From JBECKQ01 sp040235375 (GTDB taxonomy: Bacteria; Planctomycetota; Phycisphaerae; UBA1845), in contig JBECKQ010000008.1 in the NCBI GenBank assembly GCA_040235375.1, positions 1 through 16,670 on the forward strand: a stretch of DNA of 16,670 nt, given 5' to 3'. The notes beneath the pieces are model-generated. The model ran no database searches and was not told the DNA's origin. It worked only from the letters and a program-made list of their open reading frames with translations. The translations under genes were made by a program, and so were the position numbers. Each line of letters starts with the position of its first letter. Position 1 is the first letter of the stretch. This document shows positions 1 to 7,700 of the stretch, in pieces.

Positions 1-458
1 TCCAGCCATTTGCCGATGAAGTGCCCGTCGTGGGCGACGGCATCAACCAGGCGCGCCGCTCGTTGCGCACGGCGGCGTTCGTGCTCAGGTACGGGATGGA
101 TGCAGGACATGCCGTGGGCCGTCATGCACACCTTGGCTGGCCGGACCGACCAGCCCAGCATTCGTGTGTAGTACTCGACTATTCGCGTGTCGCACAGGTG
201 CACGACGTCGGCCCGGGCGAAGACGGTCCGCAGTCGAAACAGCCGCTGCCAGCATCTGGCCGGCGATCGCAGGGCGGGAAATCGGTGGATCACGACGCCC
301 TCATGGCGCTCCGTTGTTGGAAGCGAGCCGAGGTGGTCACCGACCACCGCGGACACGCAGTGCCCCATGTCGGCGAGGGCACGCGACAGTTCGGCGACGT
401 ACTTCTCCACGCCGCCGACCGCCGGCCAATATCGTGCTGCCATGAAGACGATGCGCAC
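1..458 (-). CDS. GT4-type glycosyltransferase, N-terminal part (runs off left edge)
   Basis: This is the N-terminal 152 residues of a GT-B fold glycosyltransferase that would transfer a sugar from an activated donor during polysaccharide or glycan assembly. Translating the minus strand from a GTG at 458 gives a first beta strand (VRIVFMAARYWP) and then the glycine-rich acceptor-side loop GGVEKYVAELSRAL at about residues 15-28. DVVHLCD (84-90) and TAHG (113-116) follow, both typical of family 4 enzymes. The donor-binding C-terminal domain lies outside the window. An in-frame TGA five codons upstream makes GTG 458 the first possible start. ATG 443 also exists but would cut the first beta strand. 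An AGGAG at 471-475 sits 12 nt upstream, which is rather far. The gene is divergent from the MBOAT/SGNH pair, consistent with a surface-polysaccharide locus. Family assignment is good; donor and acceptor are unknown. Confidence 0.85.
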   Translation of the reverse strand, partial: MRIVFMAARYWPAVGGVEKYVAELSRALADMGHCVSAVVGDHLGSLPTTERHEGVVIHRFPALRSPARCWQRLFRLRTVFARADVVHLCDTRIVEYYTRMLGWSVRPAKVCMTAHGMSCIHPVPEHERRRAQRAARLVDAVAHDGHFIGKWL

Positions 459-489
459 CTGCCCGTTTCACTCCTGTGTGCCTGTTTGC

Positions 490-520
490 CGGCCCGACCG
501 CTGGAAACGGCGGTCGGCCG
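490..520. other. Inverted repeat in the leader of the glycosyltransferase gene
   Basis: Arms at 490-501 and 510-520 form an 11-bp GC stem with a single bulged C at 495 and an 8-nt loop. There is no T tract on either side, so a classical intrinsic terminator is unlikely. On the minus strand it would lie in the 5' leader of the glycosyltransferase mRNA, about 30 nt before the start. It could be a regulatory hairpin or simply structure in GC-rich DNA. Confidence 0.35.
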
Positions 521-629
521 CTAGTCTTATCGGTCCAACAGCACGGCCTCCGAAGTTGCCGCCGCGTCGACACGCGGGGTAGCGACAACACCGTCGCCGG
601 CCGACGGCCGATAAACATGCAGGTGTTCG

Positions 630-646
630 TTCAGCCGACGGCTGAA
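630..646. other. Short perfect hairpin before the MBOAT gene
   Basis: TTCAGCC (630-636) and GGCTGAA (640-646) form a perfect 7-bp stem around a GAC triloop, 41 nt upstream of the MBOAT start. It lies in the 229-nt divergent spacer between the glycosyltransferase and MBOAT genes, where no convincing -35/-10 pair was found. It could be an operator half-site pair or a leader hairpin; the sequence alone does not decide. Confidence 0.3.
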
Positions 647-687
647 GGGACGAAACTGCACGGGCGTCGGAGTTATCGGAACCTCGC

Positions 688-2022
688 GTGCCGCCGATCA
701 GCTTGAGCTCATTCGTATTCGTTGCCGTGCTGCTTGCGGGGTACTGGTCCGTCTCCGGCCGGGCGCGCGTGTGGCTGCTTGTTCTGGGCGGCTGGTTGCT
801 GCTCGCCGCTTACTCGCCGATTGTCGCCATTGTCGTGTTGGGGTTGACGGCGACAGTACACGCCGGCGTTGGCTGGATGCGCGGCGATGGAACGCGCGGG
901 CGGCTCGTCGCGGCGCTGCTGCTCGTCGTGATCGGCGCGACGCTGCTGGTGGCGCGCGGCGTGCTGCTCGCTGTCGCCGCCGAGGGCTGGAGAGTGCCGC
1001 CGGTGTGGTCAGCCGGACCGTTGATGCCCCGGCTGGCGGCCATCGGTATTGCCATGGTCTGCTTTCAAGCCGCCGCGTATGTCATCGAGGTATATCGCGG
1101 TGGGCATGGCGAGCGATCGATTGCCGACGTTGCTCTGCGGACGTCGTTCTTTCCAATCCTGCCAGCGGGACCGCTGGTGGGTGGCCGGAAGCTCGATGCT
1201 GAGTCGATCGGCCGGGCGACGTTGACCGGCGAGGACGTGCTGGCCGGATTGCTCCGCGTGGCGCGCGGCCTGCTCAAGAAGATGGTGCTGGCCGACACGC
1301 TGGCCGTCTTTGTCGATTCGGTGATGGCGTCGCCGGGTGATTTCAGCGGGCTGACGTGCTGGTTCGCGGCCTATGCCTTCCTGCTCCAGTTCTACTTCGA
1401 CTTCTCCGGCTGCGTGGACATCGCCACGGGCCTTGCCCGGCTGTTCGGCGTCGAACTGCCGGCGAACTTCGACGTGCCGCTCCTGTCGAAAAGCCCCCGC
1501 GAGTTCTTCGAGCGCTGGAACGTATCGCTGACCGGCTGGCTGCGCGAAAACGTTGGTGTGGCACGATGGTCAGGCGCGGCGGCGATTCTCATCGGCGCGT
1601 TGTGGTACGGGCAGAGCGCGAACGTCCTGTTGTGCGGCGCGTATATCGGGGTGCTGCTGTGGATCTGGCCGAAGTGCCGGCTTGCCGAGCGTACCACGGG
1701 CATCTCCTGGCTGGTGACGTTCAATCTGATTGCACTCGGGGGCGTGATTCTGCGCTGCCCGAGTCTCTCGTCGCTGGTCGAGTTTGCCGGCAGCATGTTC
1801 ACGCTGGCGGATGGGCCCGTGGCCGGCAAACGGTATTTCGCGCTGTGTGCCGTATGTCTGGCGTTTCTCGCGGCGGCACGGCGGCTGCCGTCCGGGCGGA
1901 TCGCTTTTCTGCGCCGGCCGGTCGCGACCGGCGTGCTCATCGGCCTGGCGGTCTGGGCCCTGATCCTGTTGTCACCGGGTGTGCGGGACTTCCTCATTGG
2001 CACGACGTTCGCCGGAGCATGA
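688..2022 (+). CDS. MBOAT-family membrane protein (AlgI-like) lacking the family's active-site histidines
   Basis: This 444-residue protein, with many hydrophobic segments, resembles MBOAT acyltransferases such as AlgI and DltB, which pass acyl groups across the membrane to polysaccharides. Family landmarks are present in order: FFPILPAGPLVGGRK (154-168), GLLKKMVLAD (194-203), FYFDFSGCVDIATG (235-248), then ANFDVPLLSKSPREFFERW (259-277). The usual RWHxSL is RWNVSL here (N278), and the usual GLWHG is ALWYG (Y307). The stretch between them is 29 residues, shorter than in DltB as I remember it (about 47). The only histidines in the protein are H58 and H140, outside the core. The C-terminus also lacks the usual FxYFxF ending. 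The frame is open throughout, so this looks like a divergent or catalytically dead homologue, not a broken gene. The GTG start has only a weak ribosome site. The SGNH gene follows after 1 nt. Confidence 0.85.
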   Translation: MPPISLSSFVFVAVLLAGYWSVSGRARVWLLVLGGWLLLAAYSPIVAIVVLGLTATVHAGVGWMRGDGTRGRLVAALLLVVIGATLLVARGVLLAVAAEGWRVPPVWSAGPLMPRLAAIGIAMVCFQAAAYVIEVYRGGHGERSIADVALRTSFFPILPAGPLVGGRKLDAESIGRATLTGEDVLAGLLRVARGLLKKMVLADTLAVFVDSVMASPGDFSGLTCWFAAYAFLLQFYFDFSGCVDIATGLARLFGVELPANFDVPLLSKSPREFFERWNVSLTGWLRENVGVARWSGAAAILIGALWYGQSANVLLCGAYIGVLLWIWPKCRLAERTTGISWLVTFNLIALGGVILRCPSLSSLVEFAGSMFTLADGPVAGKRYFALCAVCLAFLAAARRLPSGRIAFLRRPVATGVLIGLAVWALILLSPGVRDFLIGTTFAGA

Positions 2023-2023
2023 C

Positions 2024-3064
2024 GTGAATCGCAGTCAACGTTGCAACCTGTTTCGCTGCCTTGGCGGGCTGGCGCTCGGCTTCATCGTCACGAGCGTGGC
2101 GATCGACCGGATCATCGCCGCGGTGCGGCTGCCGGACGTGCCCGGCACGATCAACGGGCCGGCCCGCCGCATCCAGGCGCTCGCCGATCTCGACCGCGAT
2201 CCTGATGTCGTGTTCGTCGGCTGCTCGTATTCGGCGTTCGGGATCAACCCGGCCGTCGCGGACGAAGAGTGCGGCCGCCGCGGATCGCCGCAGTTCAGCT
2301 TCAATCTCTCGTCCGGCGGCACGGTTGCGCTGACGCAGACCCGCGTCTGCGAAGAGGCTCTCGCCTCCGCGCACGCGCCGAAAGTGATTTGCTACGAGCT
2401 CAGTCCCGGCATCCTCAACTCGCGCGAGACCTCGCTCGTGTATGGCGTTCGCTCGATCGGCGGGCTTCGCGAAGCGTCGATTCTCTGGCGGGAAGAGCCA
2501 GACTATCGCAGTGACGCCGTGCTGGCCGCCGCGTTTGCCGGTTCGAACCAATGGTCGGACATTCGCACGGCCGTCGCCGCAACGTTGCAGGGCGCCCGCC
2601 TCGACCAGACGAAGTATTGCACTTCGCCCGCCGGCTGGATGGAGTGGCTCGGCGGCCGGGATCGCCGCGAGGCGGCGATTCAGCACGCGATCGCCTGGCG
2701 GCATTACTACTGGGGCGAGTATCGCATCGATGATTTCATGCTGGATGCCGTGCGCCGCGCGATGCAACTCGCCCGCGAGGCGAACGCGCAGATCATGTTC
2801 TACGAAGTGCCGATGAGCACGGCGTGGGAACGTATTATCGACGATTCGATCCGCGCCCGCTACGACGCGGCGATTGAGCAGTTGGTGAGTGAAGGGATGC
2901 CCCGGCCCTGGTCGCCGCCCGCCGGTCTTTTCGACGACGGTGACTTCTTCGACGCCGATCACATGATGCCGAGCGGCGCCGAAAAGTTCTCGCGCGCGAT
3001 TGCCGCACCCATCCTCGAGCTTCGCGCCGCCTCAGTTGGCGCCAGCCAGCGGCTCGCTGGTTGA
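2024..3064 (+). CDS. Membrane-anchored SGNH/GDSL-type hydrolase, partner of the MBOAT protein
   Basis: This 346-residue protein has a single N-terminal hydrophobic anchor (about 11-30) and an outward-facing SGNH-like domain. Block I is DVVFVGCSYSAFGINP with the nucleophile candidate S68. An FNLSSGG segment follows, and the C-terminal block is DADHMMPSGAEKFSRA with D310 and H313 as the Asp-x-x-His pair. This layout matches AlgJ/AlgX-like and DltD-like proteins that work with an MBOAT protein to O-acylate a polysaccharide outside the membrane. GTG 2024 is chosen because it lies 1 nt after the MBOAT stop and has GGAG at 2014-2017 with 6-nt spacing; an in-frame GTG farther upstream (1979) would run inside the MBOAT gene. 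The 3' end overlaps the convergent SGNH gene by 33 nt. Unlike its MBOAT neighbour, it keeps its catalytic residues. Substrate is unknown. Confidence 0.85.
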   Translation: MNRSQRCNLFRCLGGLALGFIVTSVAIDRIIAAVRLPDVPGTINGPARRIQALADLDRDPDVVFVGCSYSAFGINPAVADEECGRRGSPQFSFNLSSGGTVALTQTRVCEEALASAHAPKVICYELSPGILNSRETSLVYGVRSIGGLREASILWREEPDYRSDAVLAAAFAGSNQWSDIRTAVAATLQGARLDQTKYCTSPAGWMEWLGGRDRREAAIQHAIAWRHYYWGEYRIDDFMLDAVRRAMQLAREANAQIMFYEVPMSTAWERIIDDSIRARYDAAIEQLVSEGMPRPWSPPAGLFDDGDFFDADHMMPSGAEKFSRAIAAPILELRAASVGASQRLAG

Positions 3065-4312
3065 CGGAAGGTCCATCGCGGAAAACCGGGCGAAGATAAG
3101 ATCGGCCACGCGCCGCGCCCCGGCGATGTTGTAGTGACAATCGTCGAAAAACACGGTCTCGTCACGCGGCAGCTCGGACGCCAAGTCAACCAGCGGCATG
3201 TTCTCTTCGCGGGCGAAGCGGCGCATCGCGTCGTTGTAGGCGTTCATCATGCGGGCCAGGTCGCCGGGCTCGTAGACAACGTCGCCGTGGAAGCCCATCC
3301 AGCACAGAGCGTGGAGCCGCGGCGGCATGTCGTTCTGCCACAGCACCGGCTGCGTGAGCAGCACAAGTTGAACGCCATGCGCGCGGCATAGCCCCAGGAT
3401 CGACCGCAGGTTTTCGACTAACTCCGGCCGCGGCTCGATCAGTTCGGCGGGCATCGGCTCGACATGCCGCTGCGCGTTCTCGCGCCGCAGGCGAATCAGC
3501 GCCCGCCCGCCGATGTCCCAGTCGTCATCGTCGCCGACGTTGCCGTTCATCTGCCGTTTGGCCCAGACCAGCCGGCGGAAGACCTGCGATTCGCTCAGCA
3601 GTTCCTTGACGCCCATCCAGCGCAGCTTGCGGGCGAGGTATTCGTAGCGGTCCGAGCGGTAGCTGCTTTTCTCCATCCGCACCGGCGAGTAGTCGGAGGC
3701 CTTCGACACCGCCCAATCGTTGATCCCCGGATGCAGTACGATCACGTCCGGATGCAGCGGCAGTACGCGCTGGGCGATCACGTTGATGTGGCCGCGCGTG
3801 TTCTCGGCGTTCATGCCGCAGTTCACTACGTCGAAGGCGGCCTGCGGCCACTCGGCCGACAGGCGGGCTTGCAACTGCTCCGGCCAGGTGTCGGCGTCAT
3901 CGAGATTCAGGCAGGCGGTTGTCGAGCCGCCGACGCAGAAGACGCGCGTAACGCCGGCGGGTTTATCGAGGGAAATCAGCCGTGGGCTGCGAAAGCCGAA
4001 CCGATCGAACGAGACGGTCACTTTCCCTTCGATGCCGGGCGTGATCTTCGGATTGGCCACGCCGGTGAACGACTTGTTCGGCGGATACTCGGCGGCCACG
4101 TAGCGGTTGCAGCCGCGCACGTCGGGATGATCGGGACTCATCGCGTACGGCGGTGGCACGGGAAGAAACAGCCAGAGCACCGCTTCGACCGCTGCCCAGA
4201 TCACGGCGAACACGATTATCAGGAACAGCAGCTTGCGTCCGCGGCTCAGTCGCGCGGTTCGCACATCCGGGGCCGGCGTTGTGCTTGCTGTCGTTGAACA
4301 GGCTGTGATCAT
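3032..4312 (-). CDS. SGNH/GDSL hydrolase family protein with N-terminal membrane anchor
   Basis: The 426-residue protein has a short basic N-terminus, one transmembrane segment (about 29-50), a 70-residue linker or extra domain, then a classical SGNH hydrolase. Block I is VFCVGGSTTAC (S130 nucleophile), block II NCGMNAENT (N164, G166), block III HPGINDW (N198), and block V FFDDCHYN (D390 and H393). All catalytic positions are present, so it is probably an active esterase or acetyltransferase acting outside the cytoplasmic membrane. ATG 4312 is preferred because AGGAG lies at 4319-4323 with 6-nt spacing; a start 11 codons farther up lacks such a site. It converges on the MBOAT-SGNH pair and overlaps its 3' end by 33 nt. 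Esterase on an acetylated glycan is a plausible role from context, but the substrate is not shown by the sequence. Confidence 0.88.
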   Translation of the reverse strand: MITACSTTASTTPAPDVRTARLSRGRKLLFLIIVFAVIWAAVEAVLWLFLPVPPPYAMSPDHPDVRGCNRYVAAEYPPNKSFTGVANPKITPGIEGKVTVSFDRFGFRSPRLISLDKPAGVTRVFCVGGSTTACLNLDDADTWPEQLQARLSAEWPQAAFDVVNCGMNAENTRGHINVIAQRVLPLHPDVIVLHPGINDWAVSKASDYSPVRMEKSSYRSDRYEYLARKLRWMGVKELLSESQVFRRLVWAKRQMNGNVGDDDDWDIGGRALIRLRRENAQRHVEPMPAELIEPRPELVENLRSILGLCRAHGVQLVLLTQPVLWQNDMPPRLHALCWMGFHGDVVYEPGDLARMMNAYNDAMRRFAREENMPLVDLASELPRDETVFFDDCHYNIAGARRVADLIFARFSAMDLPSTSEPLAGAN

Positions 4313-4318
4313 CACGCA

Positions 4319-4323
4319 CTCCT
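4319..4323 (-). promoter_or_regulatory. Ribosome binding site deciding the SGNH hydrolase start
   Basis: The minus strand reads AGGAG here, 6 nt before ATG 4312. It selects this ATG over the in-frame start at 4345. Confidence 0.7.
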
Positions 4324-4559
4324 GCAAGTGGTTCGGCGCGCACACGTCCCTTATGGGTTATCGGCCCAATGCCCGGCGCGGTGCAGCGTGCAACGTACGT
4401 CGCTCGGGCGAATGCAGAATGAGTTTGCCCGGCAGTGGAAGATATCGAATGTTTGGTTGCGGCCATTGGGGGGGTCGCCGGCCCGCCAGAGGCGAAGCGC
4501 GGTCGCGAGGCTCCGTCGCGCGGCCGCGGAGCGGGCGTGAGAGAGCATGGGGAGTCGGA

Positions 4560-4605
4560 GAGGCCGGCCGGATCAACCGCGACCCGCGCCGGCCTCACCG
4601 TTTTT
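4560..4605 (+). terminator. Terminator-like inverted repeat with trailing T run
   Basis: GAGGCCGGC (4560-4568) and GCCGGCCTC (4588-4596) are perfect 9-nt inverted arms around a 19-nt loop, followed by ACCG and five T residues at 4601-4605. On the plus strand this resembles an intrinsic terminator with a long loop. No plus-strand gene ends just upstream, so if functional it may terminate a short leader or stray transcript before the oxoprolinase-type gene, or act as an attenuator. Confidence 0.35.
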
Positions 4606-4738
4606 ACGTCAGCACGGCCCACCCATCCGGACGGTCGTCACGTCCCGACCGGCTCCAGGCCATATCGTCACACCTGAGATTTGCCAATCGATTCGATGCC
4701 GGCTACATGGGCTGAGTCTCTGACGGAGAAAGTACGAC

Positions 4739-7700
4739 GTGAGCGCGTGCGGCTGGCAATTTGCGATCGACGTGGGCGGGACGTTTACCGACGTGTTCGC
4801 GCGGCGGCCGGACGGGTTGTTCGCGACGTGCAAGATACTCAGCTCCGCAGGGACGAAAGGAGCGCTTGCAGAGGGCTCGACAGGCGCGGTCATCGTCGAT
4901 CCGGCACGGGCGGGCGATCCGGAAGATTTCTGGACCGGGTATCGACTCGAGATCCACGATTGCGCCGGGGCGTGTCGTGTTGCTGTCGTCACTGGCTTCG
5001 AGAGCGCGGGTGGGCGTCTGCACGTTGATCCCGAATTGCCGTTCACGCCTTCGGTCGGTATGCGGTATGAGCTTTTCAGCGATGAGCCGTCGCCGCTGCT
5101 GGCCATGCGCTACCTGATGGGGCTGCGGCTGGACGAGCCGCTTGGCGAGGTTGACGTTCGCCTCGGCTCGACGCGCAGCACCAACGCGCTGCTCGAACGC
5201 AAGGGGGCGCCGACCGCACTGGTCACGACGGCTGGCTTCGGCGACATCCTGTACGTCGGCAACCAGGATCGGCCGCGTCTCTTCGACCTGAACATCCGCA
5301 AGCCGGAGCCCATCATCACGCGCGTCGTCGAGATCGCCGAGCGCATCGATGCCCGCGGTCGCGTGTTGCGGCCACTCGACCTTGAAGACACACGGGAAAA
5401 GCTCGCCGACCTCCGCCACGAGGGCCCCGTTTGCCTGGCGATCTGCCTGCTGAACGCGTTCGCGAATCCCGAGCACGAGCGGCAGGTGGCGGCAATCGCC
5501 CGCGCGTTCGAATTCGAGAACGTCTCCGTTTCGACAGAAGTCAGTCCGCTGCACCGCATCGTGCCGCGCGGCGACACGACCGCCGTCGATGCCTACCTCG
5601 CGCCGGTGATCAGCAGCTACGTTGCGGCGATTCGCACCGGGATGCCGCGCGGGCGACTCCGGCTGATGACCAGTGCCGGCGGGCTCGTCGCCGCCGATCG
5701 CGTCGCGGCGAAGGATACGCTCCTGAGCGGCCCGGCCGGAGGCGTCGTCGGCTTCGCTCGGGTCGGGTGGCTGGCCGGCTTCGACAAGTGCATCGGCTTC
5801 GACATGGGCGGCACGAGCACGGACGTCGCCCGCTACGACGGCCGGTTCGATTACCAGTTCGAAACGGTCAAGGGCGGTGTGCGCGTGGTCGCGCCGATGA
5901 TGGCGATCGAAACGGTGGCGGCCGGCGGCGGCAGCATCTGCGCGTTCGACGGACACAGGCTTACCGTAGGGCCGCACAGCGCGGGCGCCGCGCCCGGGCC
6001 CGCGTGCTACGGCGCAGGCGGGCCGCTCACACTCACCGACGTCAACCTGTTTCTCGGCCGCATTCTCGGAGACCGGTTTCCCTTTCCGCTGGATCGCGCG
6101 GCGGTCGAAGGCCGGCTGTCGGCGTTGCAGGCGGGGGTCGCGGACGCGAGGGGCGGAAGGCTGTCAGCGCGCGAGCTCGCCGAGGGGCTGCTGCGCATCG
6201 CCAACGAGAACATGGCCGCCGCCATTCGCAGGATTTCCGTCGCCCAAGGCTACGATCCGGCCGACTACACGCTGGTGACGTTCGGCGGAGCGGGCGCCCA
6301 GCACGCCTGCGCAGTCGCCGATCTGCTGGGCATTCGACAAATCCTGATCTCGCCACTCGCGGGCATCCTCAGCGCCTACGGAATCGCCGTCGCCGACGTG
6401 AAACGCTTCGCCGAGCGCATGGTTCAGACGACATGGGACGCTGCAGCGCTCGATCGAATCGAGCCGGTCTTTCGCACGATGGAGGAGCAACTGCGCAGCG
6501 AGATCGCCCTCGACGGCGTGGCGAGTAACAACATCCAGCCGCCGACGCGCATGCTCGACATGCGCTACGCCGGCGAGGACAGTTGCATCACGGTTGCCGG
6601 CGATGGCGGCGACTTCGGCGCAGCGTTCGAACGGATGCACGAACAGCTCTACGGCTATCGCCACGCCGACCGCGTGATCGAGGTCGTCGCCGCTCGTGTG
6701 GAGATGATTGGTGAGACGCCCAAGCCGCCGGTCGAAACGCATCCGACTGTCGAGCGAAATCCTGACGCAGCGGAGTTCATTGCGTGCGTCTTCAACGGCG
6801 CATCGCAGCGCACTTCGGTCTTTGATCGCGATGAACTGCACGCGGGTGATGCGATCACGGGGCCGGCGATCGTGCTCGAGTCGAACAGCACGGTCGTCAT
6901 CGATCCGGGCTGGTCCGCCCGCGTGCTGCCGACGGGCGATCTTCTTCTGGCGACCGCAAGCACGGCCGACCGGCGCCCGGCTGTCGCAACGACCGAGGCC
7001 GATCCCATCCAGCTCGAGCTGTTCAGCAATCGCTTTGCCGCGATCGCCGAGCGCATGGGCACGACGCTGCAACGCACCGCGTTGTCGACGAACGTCAAGG
7101 AACGGCTCGATTTCTCGTGCGCGATCTTCACAGCCGCAGGCGACCTGCTCGTGAACGCCCCGCACGTGCCGGTGCATCTCGGCAGCATGGCCGATTGCGT
7201 GAAAGCGGTGCTCGCCCGCGTGCCCGAGCTCGCCGACGGCGACGTGATCGTCACCAACGACCCGTACCACGGCGGCACGCACGTGCCCGACGTGACCTGC
7301 GTCACGCCGGTCTTCGACCGCGAGGGCCGATCAATCATCTTCTTCGTCGCCAGCCGCGCGCACCACGCGGAGATCGGCGGCAAGCGGCCCGGCTCGATGC
7401 CGGCCGACTCGACATGCCTGGCCGAAGAGGGTGTGTTGATTCGCGACTTCAAGATCCTCGATCGCGGTGCGTGGCGCGGGCCCCAACTGCGGCGATTGCT
7501 CACCGAAGCGGAGTATCCGTCGCGCGCTCCGGACGAGAACGTCGCCGATATTGCCGCCCAGGTCGCAGCCAACACGTGCGGCGCCCGCGAACTGCGCGAC
7601 CTTGTGGCGGTCTACCGGCGCCCGGCCCTGGCCACTCACGCGCAGAACATCCAACGGGCGGCGGAAGAGAAGATGCGCGCCGCGCTGCGGGCCATGCCGC

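Larger units (their letters stand above)
4313..4738. other. Divergent intergenic spacer, no gene recognised
   Basis: This spacer lies between the divergent SGNH hydrolase and oxoprolinase-type genes. Reading frames here translate to Arg/Pro/Ala-rich strings without recognisable motifs, so no gene is called. It contains a G7 run near 4467-4473, GC-rich direct and inverted repeats, and the terminator-like inverted repeat listed separately. No convincing sigma70 promoter was found for either flanking gene. Its length leaves room for two divergent promoters and an mRNA leader or small RNA. Confidence 0.5.

Noticed and set aside
21..524. Plus-strand open frames at the left edge
   Set aside because: The minus-strand frame from GTG 458 gives a clear GT4 N-terminus with GGVEKY and TAHG motifs; the plus frames are its shadows.
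3464..4297. Plus-strand open frame opposite the second SGNH hydrolase
   Set aside because: The minus strand contains all four SGNH blocks in order; the plus frame has no motif.
4703..5977. Long open frame (424 codons) on the minus strand, opposite the oxoprolinase-type gene
   Set aside because: Its translation is Arg/Ala/Asp-rich without motifs and lies fully opposite strongly conserved HyuA motifs; this is a GC-rich shadow frame.
6164..7282. Open frame (372 codons) on the minus strand, opposite HyuA/HyuB
   Set aside because: No recognisable domain and antisense to conserved catalytic segments; shadow frame.
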